From: Guillardia theta CCMP2712
Taxonomy: Eukaryota; Cryptophyceae; Pyrenomonadales; Geminigeraceae
Direction of reading: 5' to 3'
Length of the DNA stretch: 64,000 nt
Assembly: GCF_000315625.1 (NCBI RefSeq)
Contig: NW_005434670.1
Span: 621,282-685,281, forward strand
Shown piece by piece: positions 1-10,720 of the stretch. The notes beneath the pieces are model-generated. The model was not told the origin of the DNA. It ran no database searches and saw only the letters and a list, made by a program, of their open reading frames with translations. Every line of letters starts with the position of its first letter. Within the stretch, counting starts at the first letter, position 1. The translations under genes and the position numbers were made by a program.

Positions 1-560
1 CTAGGGCCCATCTCTCTTTCCTTCTTGCATGATATCCAGTAGTCTTCTTCGTTTTCAATTCCTTTCTCCTCCACCTTTTTCTTCGCCTCCTCTTCCTGGA
101 TTGAAAGTTACTCGGAGCAGGCAGCGACATCAAGCCTGTAAGGATGGGGAGGGAGGAGGACGCGAACGTTTCCAGCATCTTCTCCAGTCCGTTGCGATTC
201 AGCCCCCCTAGCAGGCGAGAGAGGCGGAGCAGCGAAGGTACTTTCCTCATCCCTTTCCTCTTCTCCCTCCTGCTGCTCCTCTTCCCCTTCTCTCTCCCTC
301 TCTCTCTCTGCCCTTGTCTCCCCCCTGTCACTCTCACTCTCACTCTCACTCTCGCGCTCCTCCTCCCCTTCTCTTTCTCCCTTCTCCCCCTCCTCTTTGC
401 CACGGCTCGTGGTGTAACTCCCGGAGCAGAAGGGAAGCCGCTCGGAGCGGTCTCCTCCCCTGAGGTCCAGCGGTTCTCAAGGTTCCTCTCAGACAAGGAA
501 GTCCTCTCCTCCTCCTCTACGAGTGAGCGCAGGCAATCTGATTCCTCCACTCACTCGCCT
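1..560 (-). CDS. Possible 5' part of a gene running off the left edge
   Basis: On the minus strand about 560 down to 400 there is an open stretch with balanced charged residues (core EESDCLRSLVEEEERTSL, then a run rich in Arg/Glu from CT-rich repeats). It lies about 250 bases downstream of the orphan RWP-RK 3' exons. I recognise no domain, and neither a start nor a splice pattern can be fixed. The stretch 250-400 is CT-rich low-complexity DNA (CACTCT repeats near 329-358), so much of the apparent coding potential may be spurious. The left breakpoint of the tandem duplication (430) falls inside this reading frame. Treat as a weak candidate only. Confidence 0.25.
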
Positions 561-2632
561 TGTGCTAGCAGGACGTGAAGGTGAAGGTCCCAGGAGGTAG
601 ACTGGAAGGCTGAGGCAAGGTAGGACGGCTAGGGGGAGAGTCCGGGAGCGTGCAGAATGAGGGAGTAAAGGAAGACGAGGAGGAGGAGGAGGAGGGAGCC
701 AGGGGAGGTCGAAGAGAGGAGGTGAAAGAGTAAGCGGCATGTCATTAAATTAATCATTCACAAGCATCATATCAATAAACAATCGTATTCACATCTCTCT
801 CCCTCCTCAGGTCGCCCCGGTGCTCCCCAGCGGCCCCCCGAGCAGGTCGCACAGCAAGTGGATGTTGGCGACGTACCCAGGGGCCTGCTGAGGCCCGAGC
901 CCGTTGGGCCCACCGTCGGCCGAAGGCACTCCAGTAGGAAGAGGAAGAGACACTGGGGCCCTCCCCTGCCGCTGCTCGTCAGCTCCAGCTGGGCAGGACG
1001 AGAGGAGGATTACCTTGTCGTTGCCCGGTAGGTTCCGGTCAGACCCGACGGAGAGGATGCCGCGGTTGTCGAGGGAGTGTGCCCTGAGGGAAAGTGAGGA
1101 GGAGCAGCAAAACGAGAGGACGAAGGGGGTTGAGAAAGAACAGAGAAGAGCAGGCAGACAGAGCTCCTGACTGACTGACTGACTGACTTACTTACTGACT
1201 GACTGACACAAGAGAGAGGGAGAGAGAGGACAGAAGGAGAAGGGAAGGACGGAAGGGGAGAACAAGGAAAGAGAAGGATGGTAACAGGGGATCGCAACCT
1301 GAACTGTGAGGAGAACGATCCGTCCGATGCCGACAGGCCGCCGCCATGGGAGCCAGAACCGTGGATGGAGCTGAAGGGTGGGCGCATGAAGCTCATGGGG
1401 TGAGGGAGCCCTTGGCCAGGAGGCAGCTGAGCAGGGTTGGCGTATCCTCTGAAGGGCTGCAAGGATGGAAACGGATCCATCTGCCGACTCGCGCTCGCTC
1501 CTGCCATGCTCCCTCCCCCGTAGCCGCCGGAAAGGGAAGCCGCTCGGAGCGGTCTCCTCCCCTGAGGTCCAGCGGTTCTCAAGGTTCCTCTCAGACAAGG
1601 AAGTCCTCTCCTCCTCCTCTACGAGTGAGCGCAGGCAATCTGATTCCTCCACTCACTCGCCTTGTGCTAGCAGGACGTGAAGGTGAAGGTCCCAGGAGGT
1701 AGACTGGAAGGCTGAGGCAAGGTAGGACGGCTAGGGGGAGAGTCCGGGAGCGTGCAGAATGAGGGAGTAAAGGAAGACGAGGAGGAGGAGGAGGAGGGAG
1801 CCAGGGGAGGTCGAAGAGAGGAGGTGAAAGAGTAAGCGGCATGTCATTAAATTAATCATTCACAAGCATCATATCAATAAACAATCGTATTCACATCTCT
1901 CTCCCTCCTCAGGTCGCCCCGGTGCTCCCCAGCGGCCCCCCGAGCAGGTCGCACAGCAAGTGGATGTTGGCGACGTACCCAGGGGCCTGCTGAGGCCCGA
2001 GCCCGTTGGGCCCACCGTCGGCCGAAGGCACTCCAGTAGGAAGAGGAAGAGACACTGGGGCCCTCCCCTGCCGCTGCTCGTCAGCTCCAGCTGGGCAGGA
2101 CGAGAGGAGGATTACCTTGTCGTTGCCCGGTAGGTTCCGGTCAGACCCGACGGAGAGGATGCCGCGGTTGTCGAGGGAGTGTGCCCTGAGGGAAAGTGAG
2201 GAGGAGCAGCAAAACGAGAGGACGAAGGGGGTTGAGAAAGAACAGAGAAGAGCAGGCAGACAGAGCTCCTGACTGACTGACTGACTGACTTACTTACTGA
2301 CTGACTGACACAAGAGAGAGGGAGAGAGAGGACAGAAGGAGAAGGGAAGGACGGAAGGGGAGAACAAGGAAAGAGAAGGATGGTAACAGGGGATCGCAAC
2401 CTGAACTGTGAGGAGAACGATCCGTCCGATGCCGACAGGCCGCCGCCATGGGAGCCAGAACCGTGGATGGAGCTGAAGGGTGGGCGCATGAAGCTCATGG
2501 GGTGAGGGAGCCCTTGGCCAGGAGGCAGCTGAGCAGGGTTGGCGTATCCTCTGAAGGGCTGCAAGGATGGAAACGGATCCATCTGCCGACTCGCGCTCGC
2601 TCCTGCCATGCTCCCTCCCCCGTAGCCGCCGG
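430..2632. repeat. Perfect 1102-bp direct tandem duplication
   Basis: Bases about 430-1531 recur at about 1532-2632 with a constant offset of 1102 and no mismatch that I could see. Each unit carries the last two exons and part of the third-last exon of the RWP-RK gene (minus strand), its 3' flank, and the presumed start of the next gene on the left. The right-hand copy is joined to the rest of the RWP-RK gene; the left-hand copy is an orphan whose junction near 1531 is out of frame with the RWP-RK exon. Both copies contain a GACT/TTAC microsatellite (1168-1206 and 2270-2308) inside an intron. Identity this high means either a very recent duplication or an assembly artefact. Confidence 0.9.
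807..1531 (-). pseudogene. Orphan duplicate of the RWP-RK gene 3' exons
   Basis: This is the left copy of the terminal exons: partial Gly/Ser/Met-rich exon (about 1299-1531), 70-base exon (1014-1083) and final exon with stop at 807-809. The splice sites are intact, but upstream the sequence passes out of frame into the duplicated flank, so no start codon or DNA-binding domain is present. It could at most supply an alternative 3' end to transcripts that read through the first stop. No frameshift or stop separates it from the right copy, in keeping with a very recent event or an assembly error. Confidence 0.6.
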
Positions 2633-5600
2633 CATTTCCTGCCTGCCCTGCCATGATTCCTCCTCCCCCTGCCCCCTGCATCGCCTGCGGTATTCCGCTG
2701 CCAATCGCCCGATTCGCATCCCGAGCCCCCCAGCCCGGATGCTGCAGCAAAAGCAGCGTCACAAGAGCACGTGGGAGGGAGCAGGCTCACCTGAAGTCCA
2801 GCTGGAATCTGCTGTGGTGGCCAGTCTCCTCCCCCCTCGTCGTCGCTGCTCTCGCTGTCGAACCCTTCATTCGCGTTGTGCGCTGCTTGACTGTCGTGTG
2901 TCGCGACTTGTCCTGCGTGCTCGCTACGGTGCAGCTGAGCCGCCAGGTCCGACATGGCAGCGCTGCTGCGGTTGTTGCTGGGCGCTTGATGCATCTACGA
3001 GAGGAGCTGTGAGGAAGGAGCAGACAAAGAGAGCAGGGGAGGGGGTGCGGGGACAAGATTTACAAGTTGAAGTGCAACAGAGACATCGGAGGAGGAGGAC
3101 AGCTCGCCAGCTGGTGGAGTGCTGAGGGAGAAGGAGACGGCAGGTTACCTGCATCTGATGCACGTTGAAACCCAGCGCAGAGCTCGAGACCTGCTGGGCG
3201 TTAGGGACGAGGCTGCAGGGAGGTTGACCGCCCTCACCGGCACTCCCGCACGAGCCGCCGGGAGCGGATATGAGGCGGCAGGGTGGAAGTTGCCTGTACC
3301 GGACCCGCCATTTTGTAGCCCAGTCATGACGGAGGAAAGAACTTTCTCGCGAACGTGCGCGGGGACTTTCTCCAAGCTAGCTCGCACCATGTTGGACAAG
3401 TGCTCGATGGAGAAGCTCTCCTCCCCAACAGCAGGCAGGGTCAGCCCTTGATCCAACAGTTTCCTGCCCTCCCCCCCAACGCCCTTCGACTTGTCCTCAC
3501 CCTGCTCCACCCTCGCATCATGCACGAGTTGACGAGGAGCACCGTTGTCTCTGTGGATCATCGGAGGAAGATTCTCTTGCCATCCTGCAGAAAGGCTGGC
3601 CTGGCTCCCATCTTCCACCGACCTGGTCCTCGCATTTCTACCGTTCGCAGCACCTGCATCAGCACCGTCGAACGCATCCTGCTTGCGTTTCTTCCCCTTG
3701 CCCGCACCCTTGTCCTCCTTCCTCGATCTCTTGGGCGCCTGCCTGTCCTCGGGCGAAGCGTCTCTACCATCGAAGTCATCCTCCATGTCAGACTCCGGGC
3801 TGAGGCTGCCATCAATCTCGAAGATGCCATCGTTCATGGCCCGAGCTGGCGACTGGTCCGAGGTCGGCTGCACGTGCACCAGCTCTGAGTTCACAAGATA
3901 TGTCGGGTTGAGCATCACCCTCAGCTTCAGGATCAGAACATTGATCGCTTCCATCCTCAGCATCGCCTGACTCTGCGGCGTCTGCCCGTACTCCATCATC
4001 TTCGAGTCGATCAGCGCCAGGGACTTGTTGGCACTCAGAAGCTTCCTGTGCGGCCATCGAATGATGCCGTGACGGCGACAAATCTTCTTGATCGCCGACA
4101 TGCACAGTCCCAAACGATCGGCAGCCTGGTCAGCCGACATGTCGAAGTACTTCGCCAGCTCCTCGTAGAGCAGCGGTTTAGTTTGTGACCTGAACTCCCC
4201 CCGATACTGCTCCTCCACACGCACCCTCACCACCGATGTGTTGGGCTCCCGAGCTCGTATGTTCCCCTCCACAGCATTGCTGTCTCCCGACAGCATCTTG
4301 AGGTACGAATGGGCAAAGGTGTCCCCTTCCTCGAACGCTCGCATCGGGTAGTGCTTGCCCTTCTCCTCCGTCTTCATCATCATATCGCACCTTCCTTTCA
4401 CCACGATGAACCACACAAAGTCCGTGTCGCTGGGGCCCTTGATCGGCGATTCTCCATCATGCAACGTCATGTGCTGCATCGACCGGCAGATCGCCTCTCG
4501 TGCGGTAGTGGAGACGTACTTGAAAAACGGTAGCCTTTTTGAGAACTTGATGATGTTCTCAACATCGGCTTCTGACCTCTTGTCAGGTGCGACCTCCAGC
4601 GAAGTCTTGGCACTCTCCCACACCTTGGATGTTCCGGTTCGGGCCCGTCTCTGCGAGGAAGGCTTCCCGTTCTTGATGAATGAGAGGTTGGACTGCCCGA
4701 ATCGCTGACAGACTTCTTGAAGGATATCGTTGGCAAGTGAGAATACAGTATTTTCAAGTTGTTCGTCGTAAGGAATCTTGGACCTGTACCATCGTTAGCC
4801 CATGAGGGAATGGACCATGGAAACTAGGATATGCCTGGAGTAGAATACAACAACTGAGACAACGTGCCCTTGTCTCGTTAAAGGAATGGCGTAACATGCC
4901 TTCAAGCCAGTCACCTGTATGACACAAGCGAACGTGTAAGATGCCTGCTCCTTCAGCTCGCAACTGCGCTCACCCTTGCTAGCTCTGAGCGAACGAAGAG
5001 GAGGTGAGGCAACACCGAAGCGTCTTCGTGCCACTCTGTCTGCATAGTCTTCCACACGCGGCCAGGTATGCAGGCATACTGCACATCAATAAGTTCGTGT
5101 CCGTGAGGGAGCAAGGACGTTCAAAGGAGAGAAGGAAGCAAGGGGGTTGCAAACGGGATCTCTAACCTGCGGATAGTGAAAGTTCAGCGAGGCTTTATGG
5201 AAATCTTCGGCATTCGCATTGGCACAGTAGCATGCACCGCCATGTACCATGCATGTGTTGCCTGCGGGTCTGTAGGGCGAGAAGTCACTGAGAATGAAAA
5301 AGAACTCAAGCCTCTTACTTGAAGGCTTCCGCATGCACAAAATCTCCTCGCATACAGACCTCCTTGAGTACCTGCGGAGCCAGCTATCAGCCTGCGAATG
5401 AACTAACTGTGCGCAGCTACCGAGTTTAAAATCGCTTCCAGTTGAGTATCGGCAGACATCTTGATCAGGCTCGTTCAAAAGTCCTGCCGCGACAAAAGGC
5501 TGGCAGCAGGCAGCGAAGTAGAAGTTCTGCGAATAAAGGAGCAAATCCTTCTTGACAGAGCTATGACCAAGGGAAGGTCTAAAGCATCATTTCTTGACCA
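1909..5600 (-). CDS. RWP-RK transcription factor with GAF-like and cNMP-binding-like domains
   Basis: Multi-exon gene. The main exon (about 4776-3238) holds a cyclic-nucleotide-binding-like fold: helix LPFFKYVSTTAREAICRSM, then IVVKGRCDMMM and FEEGDTFAHSYL. An RWP-RK domain follows (AADRLGLCMSAIKKICRRHG then IIRWPHRKL), then an acidic/basic tail. Downstream exons are 3190-3149, 2994-2791, 2741-2401, 2185-2116 and 2067-1909; all join in phase and encode a low-complexity Gln/Gly/Met/Pro tail ending in STGAT. Upstream exons near 5540-4825 encode a GAF-like segment (GLKACYAIPLTRQGHVVSVV), recalling the N-terminal sensor region of NIN-like proteins. Introns end in CAG with CTAAC branch sites (for example near 4790). 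RWP-RK proteins are nuclear DNA-binding factors for nitrogen response or gamete programmes in plants and algae. The start codon is not resolved, and the upstream exon joins are tentative. The cNMP site lacks a clear phosphate-binding Arg, so ligand binding is uncertain. Confidence 0.8.
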
Positions 5601-5639
5601 TCATGGCTCACCAGTGCACGAATAAGAACGGCCTGGCGT

Positions 5640-6830
5640 TGAGAACTACCCACCACCTTACGGATTGATCCCAGGAAACACGAGATGACTTTGAGATGGT
5701 GGGAGGCAGCAATCTACGCTTCACAGAGCCTCTGTGTCACCATGCCATCTGCACTCTTCATGTTCAAGTCGTGTTTGGGTAATCCTCTTCCTTTCTCCCT
5801 CCTGTCGCCCTGCCCCTTACTTGCTCTCCAGCCTGCTCCGCCTCCTTCCCGCCATGCTGGCCAAACCCGAACCCTTCTCTATGACCCCCACCACCCCCTT
5901 CAACACTACCTACAGATCTAGCTACCCACCCATTCAACTTCTCCATTCAGTACCCTACCCAATCGAAATCCCCAAGTTTGATGCCACCCCCTCATAACCC
6001 CCAACAATACACCGGTGTTGGCAATGTATGCATCGCCTGGTAAAGACTTGGTACCCCACCCCATTCTGACTCTCATACCACCCCCTTCATTCCCAGATCG
6101 GTCTGGTTAACATCCCGTACTGACCCCACAAACCAAGCAAAATTAGAGGGCAGTGGACCAGAACCCCTACCCTTGTACCCACCCCACAATTTGATAAAAA
6201 CCCTTGCCACCCCACCCTGGATCGCCTTCGATTCCATGACCACCTATGTACACCTTAACAAGCAAGCGAGCAAAATACAAATACGAGAGGACCCACCCTT
6301 TGGTTATCCACTGTCACTAGCACATGGATTATGTCACCCCTAAATCATATGCTAGAATGGCGTAGGGGTAATGACCACCCCAAGTGAGATACATCAAAAC
6401 AGACTTCACAATACCACCCACCTTATTAACGTCCCGACTATTCGAGTGACTCTACTACCCCCTTTTGTAACCCACCCCATATGTTAACGCTTTCCTACCA
6501 CCCCTTCAGAAAAATCGTAGGCTTGTAAACACAACGATTGGAATATGTCAGTCCGCCTCGGAACAAAAAGACGCGAACATGTAGCTCTTCGACTGAACTC
6601 TCGTGGCTCTTTCAAGGGACACGAGTTTATACCTCTAGTGATGGTCCATCACCCCTACATTTTCCTACTTCTTGCAGACTGCACTGGGGTGGGTCTTGCA
6701 GGATGACCGTGGGTAGTAATTGCTGGTATGTACCAAAACACCCACCCCCAGAACCCTTTCTCCTTGTGAACGAGAGAGTAGGGTATAGTACCCTACCACG
6801 GAACGGAGCTCAGGGAAGTTAAGACGCCTC
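5640..6830. repeat. AC-rich intergenic tract (ACCCC/TACCCC words)
   Basis: The plus strand is dominated by irregular ACCCC, CACCCC and TACCC words separated by AT-rich spacers, most densely 5860-6500. No open frame has convincing protein-like composition. It separates the start of the minus-strand RWP-RK gene from a GC-rich island. Similar tracts, some with the G-rich strand on top, lie at 14770-15260, 19795-20090, 24040-24370 and 45800-46060. Confidence 0.6.
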
Positions 6831-6839
6831 AGGGCTTGG

Positions 6840-8790
6840 TAACGTGACAGTGACGAGTATGCGGTGTGCTGGGCCCCGCCGGGGCCGGGCGGCGGGGGCT
6901 GAGTGGCCTTGCCACCGCGCCCGGCGGCCGCGCCCGGCCGCTGACTCGGAGGCTCAGTGACCGTGAGTGACACGGCCTCGGCGTGACGGGCCGGGCAGCC
7001 TGGCGGCAGCTGCCGCTGTGCAGCGGAGCAACAGGCATTTGTGTTCTTCGTTCAAAGCAAACTTTTCACAAGTATCAAGTCTGCCATGAAGAAACGGAGG
7101 TCTGAAGCAGGTGGTGAAGGAGTATGATTGCGTAGAGGTACGTCACACCGTCTCGATTATCGCTTCTCATGGGATTGAAGGCTGAGAATCACCTGGTTTG
7201 GCATGAATGAAAAACTTGAGATTGATGCACATTGAATCTCGGCGGGATGTTCAGTGGAACAGGCAGCGTCTTCTTCCGACCGTCGGAGTTCAAGCCGCCT
7301 TCAACGGACCGGGATGACTGTCACTTACTCGGAACTTCGGCCCGGGCCCGTTTAGGCCCGTCGGAGTCCGACCGTAGGGCCGCGGCGCCGCGCCGGGTGA
7401 CCGCGGCCGCCGCGGACCGGGCCCCCGCCGCCCGGCCCGGCGGGCGCCGGCCGGCACGGTACCCGGTACTACGGTAGGGCCGTACGGGTCACCGGGGCCG
7501 CGGCCCGGCGTACCGTAAGTCTGAGTCCGTACCGGCCGCCGCCCCCGGGCGCCGGGAGCCTGGGCCCGGGCCGCGGCCGGCACTGGTCAGGATGACAGTA
7601 CGGTCACCGTCGGCGGTAGCCTCCGAGTTGAAGTTCGGTTGAAGCGCCGGGCGCGGCCCGGCCTCAGTCCGATCGGCCCAGTCAGCCCGGCGCTGAGCGC
7701 CGCCGCGGCCCGGACTCACTGCCGCACGGCGGCCCCGGCGGCCGACCGTCGGCGTCGTGCCACGACGGTGACCGGGCGGCCGTCGTCCGACCGCCGCGCT
7801 CGGCGGCGGCCGGCCGGGCCCGCCATGACTCAAGTTAGTCAGCGGCCCCCGCCGCCACCGTCCGATCAGTGTCCGATCACCGGCCGGGCGGCCGCGGCCG
7901 CCCGGCGGCGGCCTGGACCCCAGTGACTGCCGGGTTTACCGCCGCGAGGCTCTGGCAAAGTCACGTAGTAAGGCACGTCGGAGGCTGAGTTACGGTACCG
8001 TAGTACCGGGTACCGTACCGTACTCAGCCACTAGTGACTGACTCAGTGAGTCGTTGGCAGTTCAACGGTTACCGTACTACTCAGCCTGCACTGCCACCTG
8101 ATTGTCCGGGTGTCCGTCGAGCCTGTCCGATCCGACCGTACTCGCTCCGATGCCGGTACGGGAGTCGCCGTCGGTTGGCTCGGCAGGCTGACTCTGTGGC
8201 CGGGCGTGAGCCGAGCCTCGGAGTCCCGACCGTCTCAGTCACCGTGCCCGGCCGCCAGTCCGTCGTCGGAGGCTCATACCGTACTGACAGGCTCCGCGTA
8301 CGGTAGTACTGATTTGTAACAGGCTTAGGGGGCCTTGAACTTCACTGAGTCAAGTAAAGAAGCATGGTGGCCGGGCCGCGGCCTACGGCCCCGTAGCCGC
8401 CGGACTGTCTCACAGGCTGAACTTGACGTTGCGGAATCGGCGCGCGGCCCCCGGGCCGCCCGGCCCGCCGGGCCCGACTCCGATATGATCATGATACTAC
8501 GGCCGGCGTACGGTACTACCCGTAGCAGCTCCCGGAGTCCGGCCCACCCCGGGCCGCGCCCCGGCGCGGCCAGCCTCGAGCCTGATCGGACGGTCCTCGA
8601 CTCTCCTGATTTTCCTCGTACTGATTTTTAACTTAACTTTGAGTAAAACCCCAGGTCCGGACGGTGAGTCACTGGCAGTCCGATAACTTTCAAGGATTTT
8701 TTTTAATTGTTTGAACTTCGGAATTGTTTGAAAAGTTTTTTTCCCGGCTCTATCTCGAGACCGGTACTACGGGTAAAGGTAAAGAGTAAA
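6840..8790. repeat. Extremely GC-rich intergenic island
   Basis: Nearly 2 kb built from a narrow, strand-symmetric vocabulary: CCGG, GGCC, GGGCCCG, GTACGG/CCGTAC, GACTC/GAGTC, CAGTGA/TCACTG and AACTTCGG. Several open frames arise only because stop codons are rare in such DNA; they are Arg/Pro/Ala/Gly-rich on both strands and I do not regard them as genes. The island ends just upstream of the GH-A-like gene and may be its promoter region. Related islands are at 10140-10590, 33090-33560, 40190-40780, 45190-45790 and 56760-57230. Confidence 0.6.
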
Positions 8791-8830
8791 ATATCGTCAA
8801 GTGACCGGCGGTCGCAATCCAATCGCCATC

Positions 8831-10114
8831 ATGCCAGCGCCTCTTCGTCGGACAGGTTTCTCCCTGCTGCGGCTCTTGGGCCTCGTCCTCAGCCCTTGCC
8901 ATCTCCTACCGGCGTCTTCTGGTATCCTTGGAGCATCTGCAAGCTCTTCATCAGCCCCCATCACCGCTGCCGACTACCAGGCAAGAATTGGCTGGGGGTT
9001 TGACACTGATTTCTTCAAGTCCACGACGGGCTTGAAGAAATATGATCCAAAGATCATGGTTGACCTCAAAGCTAAGGGAGTGAAGAATCTCCGACTCCGA
9101 ACTCGAGGAGACATCTTTGGATTCAACTCTGCCACTGAGGTTGTGGACAGCGCGAGTTTGCAGGAGCTGGTGAAGGGGTACAGAACCGTCCTGCCTGACA
9201 TGTACGCGAACGGTATCTTCCCTATCATCTCATGGATCAACGATGCATCAGAAGTGCAGGCAACGGACGCCCAAGGCGACAACTTCGTGGAGTGGTGGGG
9301 GAAGGTGGCAGAAGAGCTTAAGGATGAGCCCTACGAGCTCTCATTCAACCTCTTCACCGAGATAGGAGACGGCAACCTCAAGGACGACCCGGCCAAGTAC
9401 AACGACTGGACTCGTCGCGCCATTTCCGCCATCCGCAGCACGGGAGGCAACAATGGGAATCGTGTGATCATCCTTGGAGCACCGGCAAAGGACGCGGACT
9501 CGCTATCAAGAATCGACGCGTCGATCACTACCGGCCAGCAGTATCTCATGGCAGAGTGGCACCTGTACGCATCCGGACCAAACAAACAAGTGGATGGGCA
9601 GAAGTACTGGGCGGGGACTGGGAGCAGTGAGGACCGTGAGCGGGTGAACAAGGTCTTTCGAGACGCCATGGCATGGACGGCTTCCACGGACATCCCGACC
9701 TGGATCGGAGCATGGATGCCATATGACAACATCGGGGCCACACTGAGCCAGGAAGAAGTGGAAGCGTTTGCCTGCTACTTTGCAAGCGTCGCACGGGACA
9801 ACCACATCCCTTGGTCCATGAACAAGCTCGACAATTTCTATGATGTGCGCCAGAAATCTTGGGTGCAAACCCAAGACATCGGGAGATCGGACGCTCCTGT
9901 CACCCTCAGCATGCCCCCGATCCTCGATGCCCTTCAGTGTTCTTCAGCTCCTCCTTTGCCACTGACAAAGTCGAACGCTGACATCTATCTTGCGCAAAGA
10001 CGTGTGGAACAAAGCAGGGCAAGATCGCAAGATCGTCACAGGATCCATAGAAGTTTCATGATCGGTGACCCTGCCGCTGCAGCTGCCGTGACTCGGGCCA
10101 TGGAACCAGAGTAA
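8831..10114 (+). CDS. Secreted GH5-like (clan GH-A) glycoside hydrolase homologue
   Basis: Single-exon 427-residue protein. The ATG at 8831 starts a signal peptide (Arg-rich start, then LLRLLGLVLSPCHLLPASS). The mature part begins near GWGFDTDFFK and reads like a TIM barrel of the cellulase superfamily: strand 4 ELSFNLFTEIGDG would give the acid/base Glu, and AEWHLYASGP matches the strand-6 aromatic/His region. At the strand-7 position where GH5 enzymes carry the nucleophile in GEF/GEW, this protein has WIGAWMPYDN, so the Glu is replaced by Ala. IPWSMNKLDNFYD resembles the strand-8 Trp region. The expected role is extracellular polysaccharide hydrolysis, but the changed nucleophile makes activity doubtful unless another residue serves. 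The last 60 residues are low-complexity and may be mis-read intron or tail. The gene sits between two GC-rich islands. Confidence 0.7.
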   Translation: MPAPLRRTGFSLLRLLGLVLSPCHLLPASSGILGASASSSSAPITAADYQARIGWGFDTDFFKSTTGLKKYDPKIMVDLKAKGVKNLRLRTRGDIFGFNSATEVVDSASLQELVKGYRTVLPDMYANGIFPIISWINDASEVQATDAQGDNFVEWWGKVAEELKDEPYELSFNLFTEIGDGNLKDDPAKYNDWTRRAISAIRSTGGNNGNRVIILGAPAKDADSLSRIDASITTGQQYLMAEWHLYASGPNKQVDGQKYWAGTGSSEDRERVNKVFRDAMAWTASTDIPTWIGAWMPYDNIGATLSQEEVEAFACYFASVARDNHIPWSMNKLDNFYDVRQKSWVQTQDIGRSDAPVTLSMPPILDALQCSSAPPLPLTKSNADIYLAQRRVEQSRARSQDRHRIHRSFMIGDPAAAAAVTRAMEPE

Positions 10115-10720
10115 GGAGCATCCTCGTCCACATAACAGGCTTAGGCTGCGGCCAGTGACCTGGCATTGGACCCGGGCGATTATATAGTGGAGTGACTACA
10201 CTTTGAGTAAAGGACTTGGAATAAGCTCAGGCTGCTGCCGGCCGGGCTTGGCTGGCGGTGGCCGCACCGTCGGTGTCGGTCCGACCGTCGATCCGGGCCG
10301 GTGACTCCGGGCCCGGTGTCACCACGGCGTTGACTCTCGCAGCCGCTGCTCCGATCACCGCCTGTGCTAGTTCGGAGTACGGTAGTAGCCCGCATCATCG
10401 CGGCAGTGATCCCCGGGCCCGCTGACGCCGGGGGAGCCTCTGAGTGCCCCTCGCAGACGGTGCGGCCACTCCGAGCAGTGAGGCCCCGGAGTCTCGGCCG
10501 CGCGGCCCCCGGCCCGGCGTCGGCGGCGTCGGGATCCCGGGAGTAGCCCGGCCGCGCGCCGGGACTCAGCCTGGACTCAGCCGGGAGCCGGTACCCTGAG
10601 GCAGGCCCTCATTGGCTCGGTCCCCGCCATGAGGCCATTCGCCCGATCGAAGGCAGGGACTCCCCGCTACAAGAGAGGAGCGGGGGAACGAGGAGAGATG
10701 GGGAAGCGGAGGAGGCTTGC
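10115..10720. other. GC-rich intergenic island, no gene seen
   Basis: From about 10140 to 10590 the sequence uses the same words as the 6840-8790 island (GGCCCGG, CCGTCG, GACTC, GGAGTACGG). It lies between two plus-strand genes. The only open frames are short and Arg/Ala/Pro-rich. A promoter role for the gene at 10721 is possible. Confidence 0.5.

Noticed and set aside
144-578. 144-codon plus-strand frame at the left edge
   Set aside because: Made from CT-rich low-complexity DNA (poly Leu/Pro/Ser) and opposed by a more protein-like minus-strand frame.
7290-7926. Arg/Pro/Ala-rich open frames in the GC-rich island
   Set aside because: Overlapping frames on both strands are open because the island has few A/T-rich stop codons; no protein-like pattern.
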